From Glutamicibacter uratoxydans (GTDB taxonomy: Bacteria; Actinomycetota; Actinomycetes; Actinomycetales; Micrococcaceae): DNA of 64,000 nt. The notes beneath the pieces are model-generated. The model saw nothing but the letters and a program-made list of their open reading frames with translations, had not been told where the DNA came from and searched no databases. Made by a program: the position numbers and the translations under genes. This document shows, piece after piece, positions 17,618 to 26,693 of the stretch. Each line of letters starts with the position of its first letter. The stretch's first letter is position 1. The stretch lies in the NCBI RefSeq assembly GCF_006539925.1, contig NZ_BJNY01000011.1, positions 62,001-126,000 on the forward strand. The letters are read 5' to 3'.

Positions 17618-18880
17618 ATGACGCAACCTACGCTAGAAGCATCGCGGGAGAATAAAAACCAGCAGTTCGAGCCGGAGTCGGAGATAGCCAAACGCTCCAT
17701 GATCTTCTTGGCCATCGCCACCGTCGTACTGATGGGTATTAACCTGCGAGTCGGAGTGGTCAGTGCATCAGCACTTTTCAATGACCTGCAGAACCTCCAG
17801 GGGTATGGCGCCTTCATCTCTGCAACTTTGCCAACAATTCCAGTTCTGTGCTTCGCTGTCGCCGGGTCGGTGACAGTTTGGGTGACCCGGAAAATTGGGC
17901 TTGAACGAGCAATGTTGTTGGCAATTCTTCTACTGACAATTGGCCTGTCGCTGCGTGCCGTTGAATCCACCGCAATGCTTATCGCAGGAACGATCATCAG
18001 CATGAGCGGCCTTGCCGTGTGCAACGTCAGCCTGCCGTCCTTCGTGAGAAAGCACTTCCCTGAACGGACGTCGCTGCTGACAAGCACCTACACCATCTGC
18101 ATGTCCCTGGGAGCCGCGGTGGCCTCCGCTGTAGCGGTCCCCATTGCGCAGCAGCTTTCCTCCCCGCTGCTCGGGCTAGCGGTCTGGGCAGTGCTTGCCC
18201 TTATTGCTGTTATTCCTATGGTCCCTATTGCGATCAAGAGCAAAAAGCCTGCAGCCGTCAAAGCGGTTAAGCATCATTCGCCATGGCCATTGCTTGCTAC
18301 CCGCAATGGATTGCTGATTACCGGGCTCTTCACGGTCCAGGCTCTCTTGGTGTACTCGATTGTCAGCTGGCTGCCGTCAATGCTCGTCTCCCGGGGAATG
18401 AACTCGGCAACTGCCGGGCTTATGCTCGGGATCTTGCAGTTTATCTCCATCCCAGCCATTGCGCTGGTCATGTCCATCGCCAGCCGCCCGCGACTGCTGC
18501 GAACTGCCTTCATGATCGCTACTGGTTCGAGTCTTGTGGGATTCCTGAGCTTACCGATTCTGCCCACGAATCTGTCGATTATCAGCGTGGTATTCCTAGG
18601 AATCGGATTTACTGTCTTCCCATTGGTGATGCTGTCCATCAGCCGCAGCGGTGAAAGCGTTGAAGCGTCAGCAGCAATGTCTACTTTGGCGCAGACTGTT
18701 GGGTATTTGGTGGCTGCCGCCGGACCTTTTGTCCTTGGACTATTGGCATCGGCCCTAGGTGGCTGGACGCTGCCAATGTGGCTGCTCTTGGGATTTGCAG
18801 TGGCACAATTGCTTTTGGCGTATTTATTGAGCTCGGGCGTTCCTCGCCGAGCTGCACTGGAACCCGTCGATTCCGAGTAG
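17618..18880 (+). CDS. MFS transporter, CynX/NimT (cyanate-permease-like) family
   Basis: 420 aa with about 12 hydrophobic segments. The N-terminal block LMGINLRVGVVSASALF (TM1, about residues 35-51) is typical of the CynX/NimT group. The cytoplasmic loop after TM2 has only a weak form of the MFS GxxxD motif (TRKIGLERAM), as in this group. The central loop, KSKKPAAVKAVKHH, is short and basic. The substrate is unknown; relatives carry small anions or nitroimidazole-type compounds. 25 nt upstream of a FadR-type regulator gene that may control it. Confidence 0.85.
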   Translation: MTQPTLEASRENKNQQFEPESEIAKRSMIFLAIATVVLMGINLRVGVVSASALFNDLQNLQGYGAFISATLPTIPVLCFAVAGSVTVWVTRKIGLERAMLLAILLLTIGLSLRAVESTAMLIAGTIISMSGLAVCNVSLPSFVRKHFPERTSLLTSTYTICMSLGAAVASAVAVPIAQQLSSPLLGLAVWAVLALIAVIPMVPIAIKSKKPAAVKAVKHHSPWPLLATRNGLLITGLFTVQALLVYSIVSWLPSMLVSRGMNSATAGLMLGILQFISIPAIALVMSIASRPRLLRTAFMIATGSSLVGFLSLPILPTNLSIISVVFLGIGFTVFPLVMLSISRSGESVEASAAMSTLAQTVGYLVAAAGPFVLGLLASALGGWTLPMWLLLGFAVAQLLLAYLLSSGVPRRAALEPVDSE

Positions 18881-18905
18881 TCGGCGCACTCCGAAAGGAA
18901 AAGTT

Positions 18906-19595
18906 TTGACTTCCGCTCTGCCGGGCCGCGCACGCGGACCACTCTCAGATGACGTCGCTTCATGGCTGTCGGAAAAAATCTCCTCGGGGCAATGGCCACT
19001 AGACTCAAAAATTCCTGCAGAGCCTGCGCTGATTGACGAACTGCAAGTCTCACGCGGCACGCTTCGGGAAGCCATCAAAGCACTGAGTCACGTCGGAATG
19101 CTAGAAGTACGACGAGGCGACGGAACTTACGTCCGCGCAACGAATGAATTCGACGGCACAGCCCGCCAAGTTTTCCAGCAGCATTCCGACACTGACGTTT
19201 TGCAGCTGAGGTTTGCACTGGATACACAAGCTGCTCGCCTTGCGGCCCACGCCGCTACCAAACAGCAGGTCGAAAAACTTCGCGAACTGCTGGAAACACG
19301 AAGAAGCGCGTGGAAAGCGCGCGACTACGAAGCGTGGGTACAAGCTGACTGGGAATTCCACCTCACGGTTGCCCAAGCATCTGGGAATACGCTGCTCGCA
19401 GAGGTCTACCAAAGCTTCGGTGAAGTCTTCCACGGCACAAAGATGGAGCAGCGCCTGCGCGAAGGCTTCGACGGCTGTCTCGCTGCCGGCCATGAAGACC
19501 TGCTGACGGCAATCGAGGAACGCAACGACTCGGAAGCCGCTCAAAGCGTCAACACAAATCTGGACTACTGCATGTCCTGGGCAGTACAGGGCTGA
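18906..19595 (+). CDS. FadR/GntR-family transcriptional regulator (FCD domain)
   Basis: 229 aa. N-terminal GntR winged helix: LSEKISSGQWPLDSKIPAEPAL, recognition helix LQVSRGTLREAIKAL, wing VRRGDGTYV. The C-terminal FCD ligand-binding domain (about residues 90-225) is all-alpha, with the usual metal-site residues suggested by DWEFHLTVAQASGN and CLAAGHEDLLTAI. The start codon is TTG at 18906, with AAAGGAAAAG just upstream; no ATG fits. Sits between the MFS and ADP-ribosylglycohydrolase genes and probably regulates both. Confidence 0.87.
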   Translation: MTSALPGRARGPLSDDVASWLSEKISSGQWPLDSKIPAEPALIDELQVSRGTLREAIKALSHVGMLEVRRGDGTYVRATNEFDGTARQVFQQHSDTDVLQLRFALDTQAARLAAHAATKQQVEKLRELLETRRSAWKARDYEAWVQADWEFHLTVAQASGNTLLAEVYQSFGEVFHGTKMEQRLREGFDGCLAAGHEDLLTAIEERNDSEAAQSVNTNLDYCMSWAVQG

Positions 19596-19643
19596 GTATC
19601 AAATAGCCTAAAGCCAACCAATAAAGCACGGAGAGGAACCAAG

Positions 19644-20618
19644 GTGCTGAGCGAAGCGCAAATTGACCGTTCTCTTGGAAGCATGATCGGGATGGCCTGT
19701 GGCGACGCGCTCGGTGCCGGTTATGAATTCCAACCCGCATTCGGGAAGCAGTTTCCAGTCTCAATGATCGGCGGTGGACTGGGTGATTTCGCAAAAGGGG
19801 AATGGACCGACGATACCTCCATGGCAATCGTCATCGCTCAAGCGCTCGCCGAGAGCCAGGGGGAGCTGAGCGATGCCGCACTGGACTACATGGTTCGTAC
19901 CTGGGCCGAGTGGGCGCTGACTGCACCCGATGTGGGAAACCAGACTCGGGCCGTACTGTCGTCCGCGCAGAGCTTGGCGCAGGCAGATGGCCGCACCGAA
20001 ATTTCGTGGCAGGACGCCATGAAATCCAGCGAACTAGTTCATCAACGAACTGGACGCTCAGGCGGCAACGGCAGTCTGATGCGTACCGCACCGGTGGCTC
20101 TTGCTTTTCATGAGCACGATGAGCATGAGACTTACGAAGCTGCGGTTCGAGTTAGTGAATTGACGCATTTTGATATCGAAGCCGGGGAAGCATGCGGGCT
20201 ATGGACTGTTGCCATTCAGCACGCGATTCACACCGGCGAACTAGATCTTCGACGCGGGCTGAAGCTACTGGAGAGCGACCGGGCCTCGGTATGGAGTCGG
20301 CGCATCGAGTCGGCCGAGCTGGGCACCCCGGCACAATTTACCCAGAACGGCTGGGTAGTCGAAGCCTTGCAGTCTGCATGGTGTTCGATCAGCACCACAA
20401 GCAATGGCCGGCCTTCGGAACATCTGGTTGCTGCACTTGAAGCGGCTGTCCGAGGCGGACAAGACACAGATACCGTCGCGGCAATTGCTGGCTCACTTAT
20501 TGGAGCTGCGTATGGGAAAGCAGCCATTCCAACTCAGTGGCAGACAAGCATCCATGGATGGCCGGGGCTAAGGGCCAAAGAACTCGAGGAATTATCACTA
20601 GCTTTGACGTCACACTAA
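19644..20618 (+). CDS. ADP-ribosylglycohydrolase family protein (DraG/ARH fold)
   Basis: 324 aa all-alpha hydrolase that removes ADP-ribose from proteins or small molecules using two metal ions. The metal-binding motifs are seen: MACGDALGAGYEF near residue 15, EWTDDTSMAI (about 53-62), GGNGSLMRTAPVAL (about 137-150) and GGQDTDTVAAIAGSLIGAAYG (about 271-291). All metal-liganding Asp/Thr residues look intact. GTG start with GAGAGGA upstream. 48 nt after the FadR-type regulator and possibly in one operon with the MFS gene; no ADP-ribosyltransferase partner is visible nearby. Confidence 0.9.
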   Translation: MLSEAQIDRSLGSMIGMACGDALGAGYEFQPAFGKQFPVSMIGGGLGDFAKGEWTDDTSMAIVIAQALAESQGELSDAALDYMVRTWAEWALTAPDVGNQTRAVLSSAQSLAQADGRTEISWQDAMKSSELVHQRTGRSGGNGSLMRTAPVALAFHEHDEHETYEAAVRVSELTHFDIEAGEACGLWTVAIQHAIHTGELDLRRGLKLLESDRASVWSRRIESAELGTPAQFTQNGWVVEALQSAWCSISTTSNGRPSEHLVAALEAAVRGGQDTDTVAAIAGSLIGAAYGKAAIPTQWQTSIHGWPGLRAKELEELSLALTSH

Positions 20619-20654
20619 TTGCAGTCCGGAGCTGAGAGTCGGACACCCGAAGCA

Positions 20655-20690
20655 AAAGGCAGTTCCCGCCTCTAGACGGGAACTGCCTTT
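20655..20690. terminator. Bidirectional intrinsic terminator
   Basis: Perfect 14-bp stem (20655-20668 with 20677-20690) and 8-nt loop, starting with AAA and ending in TTT, so it can terminate both the ADP-ribosylglycohydrolase gene (+) and the surface protein gene (-). Confidence 0.85.
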
Positions 20691-20709
20691 AAGCTGACGT
20701 CAATCGTTG

Positions 20710-22911
20710 CTAGCTATGCTTCCCACGGCGTATGCGCAGGACTATTGAACCTGCGATCAGCATAGTCAATGAGATTGCTCCAATGAGATACAAACCGGAG
20801 CTCACACCTGTTTGCGCCAACTGATCCCGATTCTCTTCTGGTTTTTCGCTCTTGGATTCAGTCGGAGTCAATGTCGTAGCTGTCGGGCTAGTCGATTGTG
20901 GAGTCTGTGAATCACTTGGACTTTCAGAAGAAGAACGTGAAGGCTCGGAGCTTTCGGTCGGAGATAGTGTTGCCGTCGGAGAGTAGACGCCGAACCAGCT
21001 GGATACCGACTGCTCCTGAACGGCAGACTTAGCTAACGCGTGAGCACCAGCATTTGGTGATCCGGAAACCATGTAAAGTCCGTCGTCTGCTTTCGGAACT
21101 CGTGCATCGTTGATGGTGAGCATATTTTCGGATATCTCAAACGAAACGTTTTTGATCGTTGACGGTACACCGTCAGTATCAACGTGCTGAACGTCGAAAG
21201 TGAAATTCGACTTGCTGATTTCTGGGAAGTCAGACGGAATCTTAAACGTCCACTCTGCGGTGCCGTGTTCAGCAAGCGGAACGCCTAGGCGATCATCGAC
21301 CAGATCTGAGATCAGGCCCATAGAGCTCTTGCCTTTAAGAACAGTCGAGATTGTCTGGTCCTGTGCATCACGGATGGTGATGAGGAGTTCCTGATGCTCT
21401 TTGATCTCCTTCATCAAGTTTTCGTCAGCATCAAACGTGAGAGTATTTCCGGCAATGCTTCCCCGAACCGAGTGCGGTACTGCATTAGGAGCCGAGCGAT
21501 ACGATACTGACACGGGGCCATTTTCGACAGCGGCCTTCACGGTGAAAACGAAATGCCCCTTCGAAGGATCTGACTCTGCCTCATTCAACGCAAGCTTCTG
21601 ATTCTTCGGATCTACTGGAGTTCCAGATTCGGGTTTCTGAGTATCGGGCTCGCCTGACGGCTTACTGGTAGGTTGAGTTGGTTCTTCTGTTGGTTGCTGG
21701 GTCGGTTCCTCAGTGGGAGTTTCGGTTGGTTCTTCTGTTGGTTGCTGGGTCGGTTCCTCAGTGGGAGTTTCGGTTGGTTCTTCTGTCGGTTCTTGGGTTG
21801 GTTCGTCGGTTGGGGATTGGGTCGGTTCCTCAGTGGGGGTTTCGGTTGGTTCTTCTGTCGGTTCCTGAGTTGGCTCTGCAGTAGGAGATTGCGTCGGTTC
21901 CTCAGTGGGGGTTTCGGTTGGGGATTGGGTCGGTTCCTCAGTTGGGGTTTCAGTTGGCTCTTCTGTCGGTTCCTGAGTTGGCTCTGCAGTCGGAGATTGC
22001 GTCGGTTCCGGCTGGCTGCCATATAGCCCTAACCAGACACCAGCCCGTTTCGTGTCGTCAGCACTTCGGATTGAAATGTAGTACGAAAAACCTTCAGTCA
22101 GTTTTGAAATCTCGTCATCAGAAATAACCAGCTTTCCATTGGAGATCTGAGTGTCGGTGAGGTCGAATTCGACAATATCGCCGTTGGTCGGCCCATCTTT
22201 GGGCATGCCCCAGTAAGTCAACCGCATCCGAGCGCCTGTAAGATCAAACATTCCCTCCGGGATATTCAAGGTCCATTGTTTGCTTCCCACGGGAAGAAGC
22301 GGGAAACCTGAGACTTTGTCAACGGTGGAGGTTTCTAGACTGGGAGCAGAAACTGGTACGAAAACTGCACCACCGATGTTGTCGCTGGGCGAGAAAACTG
22401 GATCGTCAAGGTTTTCCGGATGCCCGAAGGCGGCGTACGACTGCACATAGCGAAAAGCATCCGAGTCGGGGAACTCGGACGGCGGATTGTTTGGATCGTA
22501 GCGATCATCGGTGATGATCCCATTCTTTACGGTCGCGCTCCAGCTTTCGCCACTGTTAGGGAACCACGAGGTATCGGCATGCAGTACCTCCCCTTCTTTC
22601 ACGAGCCCTTTTTGAGCCTTGAAGAAAACGGTGAAGTACCCATTGTTGTAGCCATCAGGTGATGTCAGGTCCTTATCGACCTGGATGAGTTCTTGGCCCA
22701 TCGGCACCGGAACGACCTTGCCGCTGTCGTGGATCGGAGGAACTTCTTGTGTGGCCGCTGCAATGCTGACAGGAACAGGCGGAGTTGCGTCTGCTGCCGG
22801 GGCAATGGCCATTGCTCCGAAGCTTGCACTGACAACAAGTGCACCGGAAGCAATGACCGCGAGTGGGAGACGAGAACGTGAAAGTTGGTTCGTAGACAGC
22901 CTTTTCATCAT
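20710..22911 (-). CDS. Cell-wall-anchored surface protein with Pro-Thr-Glu repeats and LAQTG sorting signal
   Basis: 733 aa secreted protein. Signal peptide: MMKRLSTNQLSRSRLPLAVI, hydrophobic stretch, cleavage probably after the ADA at about residue 42. Then a folded domain of about 250 residues, a low-complexity stretch of about 120 residues (roughly 300-417) built on the unit TPTEEPTQxPT, a second folded domain (about 430-640), a Ser/Pro/Thr spacer, and the C-terminal LAQTG, hydrophobic helix and RIRRGKHS tail. LAxTG is the motif preferred by class E sortases of actinobacteria; no sortase gene is in the window. Both folded domains end with a similar SSWFGVYS / AGVWLGLYG phrase, so they may be duplicates. 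AAAGG lies 8 nt before ATG 22911. Function unknown, perhaps adhesion. Confidence 0.85.
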   Translation of the reverse strand: MMKRLSTNQLSRSRLPLAVIASGALVVSASFGAMAIAPAADATPPVPVSIAAATQEVPPIHDSGKVVPVPMGQELIQVDKDLTSPDGYNNGYFTVFFKAQKGLVKEGEVLHADTSWFPNSGESWSATVKNGIITDDRYDPNNPPSEFPDSDAFRYVQSYAAFGHPENLDDPVFSPSDNIGGAVFVPVSAPSLETSTVDKVSGFPLLPVGSKQWTLNIPEGMFDLTGARMRLTYWGMPKDGPTNGDIVEFDLTDTQISNGKLVISDDEISKLTEGFSYYISIRSADDTKRAGVWLGLYGSQPEPTQSPTAEPTQEPTEEPTETPTEEPTQSPTETPTEEPTQSPTAEPTQEPTEEPTETPTEEPTQSPTDEPTQEPTEEPTETPTEEPTQQPTEEPTETPTEEPTQQPTEEPTQPTSKPSGEPDTQKPESGTPVDPKNQKLALNEAESDPSKGHFVFTVKAAVENGPVSVSYRSAPNAVPHSVRGSIAGNTLTFDADENLMKEIKEHQELLITIRDAQDQTISTVLKGKSSMGLISDLVDDRLGVPLAEHGTAEWTFKIPSDFPEISKSNFTFDVQHVDTDGVPSTIKNVSFEISENMLTINDARVPKADDGLYMVSGSPNAGAHALAKSAVQEQSVSSWFGVYSPTATLSPTESSEPSRSSSESPSDSQTPQSTSPTATTLTPTESKSEKPEENRDQLAQTGVSSGLYLIGAISLTMLIAGSIVLRIRRGKHS
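21660..22010 (-). repeat. Coding tandem repeat (Pro-Thr-Glu/Gln units, 48-bp period in part)
   Basis: Within the surface protein gene. Around 21681-21776 two copies of a 48-bp unit (16 codons) are identical by eye, and diverged units of related length continue to about 22010. The encoded repeat is TPTEEPTQ-QPTEEPTE and variants with SP or EP. The repeat probably forms a stiff wall-spanning stalk. The identical copies suggest recent expansion. Confidence 0.85.
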
Positions 22912-23504
22912 CGGAGATACCTTTTGAAGGGGAGTGGGGGACTCGGATAGCCAAAATCAATTGACTTGACCAATCCATTTATTAATAGATCACGATTTGA
23001 TTAACTTGGCAATGGTTAGTTCTCTTTGCACGAACATGCAATGGATTTGAGCCGTGATGCTTTGGGTGTTCCGGAGATGAAGAGCCGCCACGCCAAAGGT
23101 CTTTTTCATCCGGATTCTCACGGGTTTGAGGATTGGTCAATTTTGTTTGCGTCATTGAGTGGAATTGGCGAATCTGTTTGAAGTGGAAGCATGCTTCAAA
23201 TCGGTACCGCGATGAGAAGTAAGTCGAAGATCATGGTGGCATTGACGGGCTGCGAACTGCGCGGTTTCCTAATTCCCGGTAGGCTTGGAGTAGGGCCTGT
23301 ACACCTTGTGCAGGACTCCGAAAGAAAACTACTCCCAGGATCGACCGACCGTTGGTCCCGACCGCCAGTTTCGCGGTCCTCGGTAGTGACTTTCGCTTGG
23401 GCATCGGCCGCAAGCGCGGGTCTCGATCGAAGACCAGATCTGGGTAGGGCCAAACGGTTCGTTTATCCACGGACATGGGAGCAACTGAAAGGAGCACCCC
23501 CTTA
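22912..23504. other. Intergenic region between surface protein gene and pnp; probable pnp leader
   Basis: 593 bases. The left part (to about 23040) is AT-rich and should hold the surface protein promoter; TGACCAATCC near 22976 and its inverse GGATTGGTCA near 23131 form a distant inverted pair. A 46-codon frame (23041-23181) and a 104-codon frame (23191-23505) lack ribosome binding sites and are not called. The right part has strong local hairpins, including an 8-bp stem with a 3-nt loop around 23300 (CCTGTACA...TGTGCAGG), fitting a structured pnp leader. rpsO, often upstream of pnp, is absent here. Confidence 0.45.
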
Positions 23505-25730
23505 ATGGAGGGTCCAGAAATCCAGTTCGCCGAGGCCGTTATCGACAACGGCCGCTTCGGCACCCGCACCATCCGCTTCGAGACCGGCCGCCTTGCCAAG
23601 CAGGCTGCAGGCTCCGCAATGGTCTACATCGATGAAGAGACCGCACTGCTTTCGGCAACCACCGCCGGCAAGCACCCACGTGAGGGCTTCGACTTCTTCC
23701 CGCTGACCGTGGACGTGGAAGAGCGCATGTACGCCGCCGGCCGCATCCCAGGCAGCTTCTTCCGCCGCGAAGGCCGCCCATCGACCGAAGCCATCTTGGC
23801 TTGCCGCCTGATGGACCGCCCGCTGCGCCCTGCCTTCGTCAAGGGCCTGCGCAACGAAGTTCAGGTTGTCGTCACCGTACTGTCCATCGATCCAGATGAG
23901 CTGTACGACGTTGTAGCAATCAACGCTTCCTCGATGTCCACCCAGCTTTCCGGCCTGCCATTCTCCGGCCCAATCGGCGGCGTTCGCGTTGCACTGGTCG
24001 ACGACGGCAACGGCGCACAGTGGGTTGCTTTCCCACGCCACTCCGAGCTGAAGAACGCCGTGTTCAACATGGTTGTCGCCGGCCGTATCGCAGGCGACGA
24101 CGTTGCCATCATGATGGTTGAAGCAGACGCTACCGACCACGCATGGGACCTCATCAAGGAACGCGGCGCCGTGGCACCAACCGAAGAGGTTGTTGCACAG
24201 GGCCTTGAAGCCGCTAAGCCATTCATCAAGGTTCTGTGCGATGCACAGGCTGACCTTGCATCCCGCGCAGCAAAGGAAACCGTTGAGTTCCCGCTGTTCC
24301 GCGACTACGAGGACGACGCCTACGAGGCAGTCTCCGCAGCAGCTTCCGCTCGCCTGGCAGAGATCTACTCGATCGCCGACAAGCAGGAGCGCGACAACAC
24401 CGCCAGCGAGTACAAGGACGAGATCCTTGCACAGCTCGGCGGCGAAGGCAACGCATTCGAAGGCCGCGAGGGTGAAATCTCCAAGGCATTCGGCGCTGTC
24501 ACCAAGCACATCGTGCGCCAGCGCATCCTGACCGAGCAGGTCCGCATCGACGGCCGCGGCCTGGCTGACATCCGCCAGCTTTCCGCCGAGGTCGAGGTCC
24601 TGCCTCGCGTCCACGGTTCGGCCATCTTCGAGCGCGGCGAAACCCAGATCATGGGCGTCACCACCTTGAACATGCTGAAGATGGAGCAGCAGATCGACTC
24701 GCTGTCCCCAGTGAAGTCCAAGCGCTACATCCACCACTACAACTTCCCTCCATACTCGACCGGTGAAACCGGCCGCGTAGGTTCGCCAAAGCGCCGCGAA
24801 ATCGGCCACGGCGCCCTGGCAGAGCGTGCACTGGTTCCAGTGCTGCCAAGCCGCGAGGACTTCCCATACGCCATCCGCCAGGTCTCCGAGGCGCTGGGCT
24901 CCAACGGCTCGACCTCCATGGGCTCGGTCTGCGCATCGACCCTGTCGCTGCTCAACGCCGGCGTCCCGCTGAAGGCACCTGTTGCAGGTATCGCCATGGG
25001 TCTGGTTTCGGACACAGTAGACGGCGAAACCCGCTACGCCGCCCTGACCGACATCCTGGGCGCCGAAGACGCCATGGGCGACATGGACTTCAAGGTCGCA
25101 GGCACCTCTGAGTTCGTCACCGCGATCCAGTTGGACACCAAGCTCGACGGCATCCCAGCCTCCGTGCTGGCAGCCGCCCTGACCCAGGCCCGCGAAGCAC
25201 GCCTGCACATCCTGAACGTGCTGAACCAGGCCATCGACGCACCTGACGAGCTGAACGCCCACGCTCCACGCATCATCTCCGTGAAGATCCCAGTGGACAA
25301 GATCGGCGAGGTCATCGGCCCTAAGGGCAAGATGATCAACCAGATCCAGGAAGACACCGGCGCAGACATCTCCATTGAGGACGACGGCACCGTGCTGATC
25401 GGCGCAACCAACGGCGAATCCGCCGAGGCTGCACGTTCGGCTATCAACGCCATCGCCAACCCTCAGGTTCCTGAGGTCGGCGAGCGCTACCTGGGCACCG
25501 TCGTGAAGCTGACCACCTTCGGTGCGTTCGTTTCGCTGACCCCGGGCAAGGACGGCCTGCTGCACATCTCCGAGCTGCGCAAGATCAACGACGGCAAGCG
25601 CGTTGAGGACGTCGAAGACGTCGTCTCCGTTGGCCAGAAGATCCAGGTCGAGATCACCAAGATCGACGACCGCGGAAAGCTGTCACTGGCTCCAGTTGTC
25701 GAAGAGGCTGAAGAAGAAGCCGCTGAGTAA
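23505..25730 (+). CDS. pnp: Polynucleotide phosphorylase (PNPase)
   Basis: 741 aa phosphorolytic 3'-5' exoribonuclease, acting as a trimer. Domains in order: first RNase PH (about 15-140), alpha linker, second catalytic RNase PH (about 330-550), KH (about 590-650; [17 protein letters not shown]) and S1 (about 665-735; [20 protein letters not shown]). Phosphate-site residues are seen in [14 protein letters not shown] and the metal-site Asp in [11 protein letters not shown]. Start ATG 23505 with AAAGGA 11 nt upstream; the open frame to 23475 adds unrelated residues. Codon choice is strongly biased to C-ending codons, as expected for a highly expressed gene. The C-terminus is acidic (EEAEEEAAE). 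Confidence 0.97.
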   Translation: MEGPEIQFAEAVIDNGRFGTRTIRFETGRLAKQAAGSAMVYIDEETALLSATTAGKHPREGFDFFPLTVDVEERMYAAGRIPGSFFRREGRPSTEAILACRLMDRPLRPAFVKGLRNEVQVVVTVLSIDPDELYDVVAINASSMSTQLSGLPFSGPIGGVRVALVDDGNGAQWVAFPRHSELKNAVFNMVVAGRIAGDDVAIMMVEADATDHAWDLIKERGAVAPTEEVVAQGLEAAKPFIKVLCDAQADLASRAAKETVEFPLFRDYEDDAYEAVSAAASARLAEIYSIADKQERDNTASEYKDEILAQLGGEGNAFEGREGEISKAFGAVTKHIVRQRILTEQVRIDGRGLADIRQLSAEVEVLPRVHGSAIFERGETQIMGVTTLNMLKMEQQIDSLSPVKSKRYIHHYNFPPYSTGETGRVGSPKRREIGHGALAERALVPVLPSREDFPYAIRQVSEALGSNGSTSMGSVCASTLSLLNAGVPLKAPVAGIAMGLVSDTVDGETRYAALTDILGAEDAMGDMDFKVAGTSEFVTAIQLDTKLDGIPASVLAAALTQAREARLHILNVLNQAIDAPDELNAHAPRIISVKIPVDKIGEVIGPKGKMINQIQEDTGADISIEDDGTVLIGATNGESAEAARSAINAIANPQVPEVGERYLGTVVKLTTFGAFVSLTPGKDGLLHISELRKINDGKRVEDVEDVVSVGQKIQVEITKIDDRGKLSLAPVVEEAEEEAAE

Positions 25731-25751
25731 TCACGGTTCCTTGATCTGAAT

Positions 25752-25788
25752 AATCCCGTCTTGCCCCTGTGGGCAAGGCGGGATTTTT
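25752..25788 (+). terminator. Intrinsic terminator of pnp
   Basis: 15-bp stem with one G-U pair (25752-25766 with 25771-25785), 4-nt loop CTGT, followed by a T run. It ends the pnp transcript and marks the left edge of the accessory block. Confidence 0.9.
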
Positions 25789-25955
25789 CATGTAGCTGAA
25801 ATGTCGGAGGCACTCATCGCAGTCAACAAGTGGTGGACTGCCTTTGGCCCGGCATTCATTCTGGCTTGGCCGACGTGGACTAGATGGCTACAGCCTATTG
25901 GCGATGGAAGCAGCTTGGCCGGGTATCTGCCGACAAAGTCCAGCTGATTAAACGC

Positions 25956-25987
25956 CTATGGCGGCCGGCTGATGCCGACCGCCATAG
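25956..25987 (-). terminator. Terminator-like hairpin after the MTA/SAH nucleosidase gene
   Basis: 14-bp arms (25956-25969 and 25974-25987) with one mismatch and loop TGAT, 17 nt past the stop of the minus-strand gene at 26005. No strong T run. Confidence 0.6.
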
Positions 25988-26004
25988 CGAACGCACTGTC
26001 AAGG

Positions 26005-26568
26005 CTATTTAGCGATGACCGAATCGTAGAATTCGCGCAGCTGAACGCTCTTTTGCTTCACGATTGCATCCCACTCTTCCATGCTCGTGGAGCTGTCCGC
26101 GTAGTCGGAGGGGATCTTGAAAATCTGCAGCGGAACATTGAAGCGCTGGCACATGCTTGCGTAGGCATAGCCTTCCATATCTACCAGGGAAGCTCCAAGC
26201 CCGGAAATATGGGTGCGCTGTTCGTCATCGGAAACAAAAACGTCTCCGGTGGCCATGGTGACCTGAAGCTCAGGCAGGAGGATTGCGCCGGTTGGAATGA
26301 CGTCAGCAGAGGGCAGCGGGAAGTCATGCTGGATCAGCTTGGTCACCTGGTAGATCGTGTCCAGGCTTGGACGGTCTTCACCGGCATGGCCGACAACACC
26401 AGCAGTGCCCAGGACAATGACGCGCTCAATCTCGTTCTCTGCAAAGGCGCCGGCAAGCGCGACGGTTGCGTTGACCTTGCCAACACCCGAGATCAGGTGC
26501 TCGACATCGCTAAAGGCCACTGCCTCGTCATCGTGCGCGAAGACGAGCAAGGTCTTCTTTTCAGCCAT
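26005..26568 (-). CDS. 5'-methylthioadenosine/S-adenosylhomocysteine nucleosidase-like (MtnN/Pfs) protein
   Basis: 187 aa, somewhat shorter than typical Pfs (about 230). PNP/UDP phosphorylase fold: GVGKVNATVALAGA (about 29-42), VIVLGTAGVVG, MATGDVFVSDDEQ and VDMEGYAYASMCQRF with the purine/ribose-binding Met-Glu, then FKIPSDYAD with the catalytic Asp. It would split S-adenosylhomocysteine into adenine and S-ribosylhomocysteine, the substrate of LuxS, whose gene is divergent 125 nt away. GAGGGG lies before the ATG. The N-terminus is short, lacking part of the usual first strand, so substrate preference is uncertain. Confidence 0.82.
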   Translation of the reverse strand: MAEKKTLLVFAHDDEAVAFSDVEHLISGVGKVNATVALAGAFAENEIERVIVLGTAGVVGHAGEDRPSLDTIYQVTKLIQHDFPLPSADVIPTGAILLPELQVTMATGDVFVSDDEQRTHISGLGASLVDMEGYAYASMCQRFNVPLQIFKIPSDYADSSTSMEEWDAIVKQKSVQLREFYDSVIAK

Positions 26569-26680
26569 GAGTTTCCCCTCTAAGAAGTCAATTCGGGCAA
26601 TATTCTCTTCCCGAAAGTCCTGAAGAAGTCTATCGGTTACCTTGGGTTAAACCGCATCGAACCTGGGCCCGGTGAGCAGA

Positions 26681-26686
26681 TACACT
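26681..26686 (+). promoter_or_regulatory. Candidate -10 box (TACACT) of luxS
   Basis: TACACT is separated from the luxS ATG by 7 nt with no Shine-Dalgarno in between, suggesting a leaderless transcript. Confidence 0.45.
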
Positions 26687-26693
26687 TCTAGGT

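Noticed and set aside
23041-23181. 46-codon frame in the gap before pnp
   Set aside because: No ribosome binding site and no recognisable motif; could be a remnant but cannot be supported.
23191-23505. 104-codon frame just before pnp
   Set aside because: No ribosome binding site, Arg/Pro/Ser-rich product, and it overlaps hairpins of the probable pnp leader.
23502-25565. 687-codon antisense open frame opposite pnp
   Set aside because: A shadow of the biased codon use of pnp; its product is Cys/Gln/His-rich without domains and lies wholly over a clear gene.
25801-25947. 48-codon frame after the pnp terminator
   Set aside because: Trp-rich start MSEALIAVNKWWTAFG looks odd, but there is no ribosome binding site and no family.
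26569-26693. Possible SAH or SAM riboswitch between the nucleosidase gene and luxS
   Set aside because: No match to the conserved cores I know, and luxS appears to be leaderless, leaving no room for a leader RNA.
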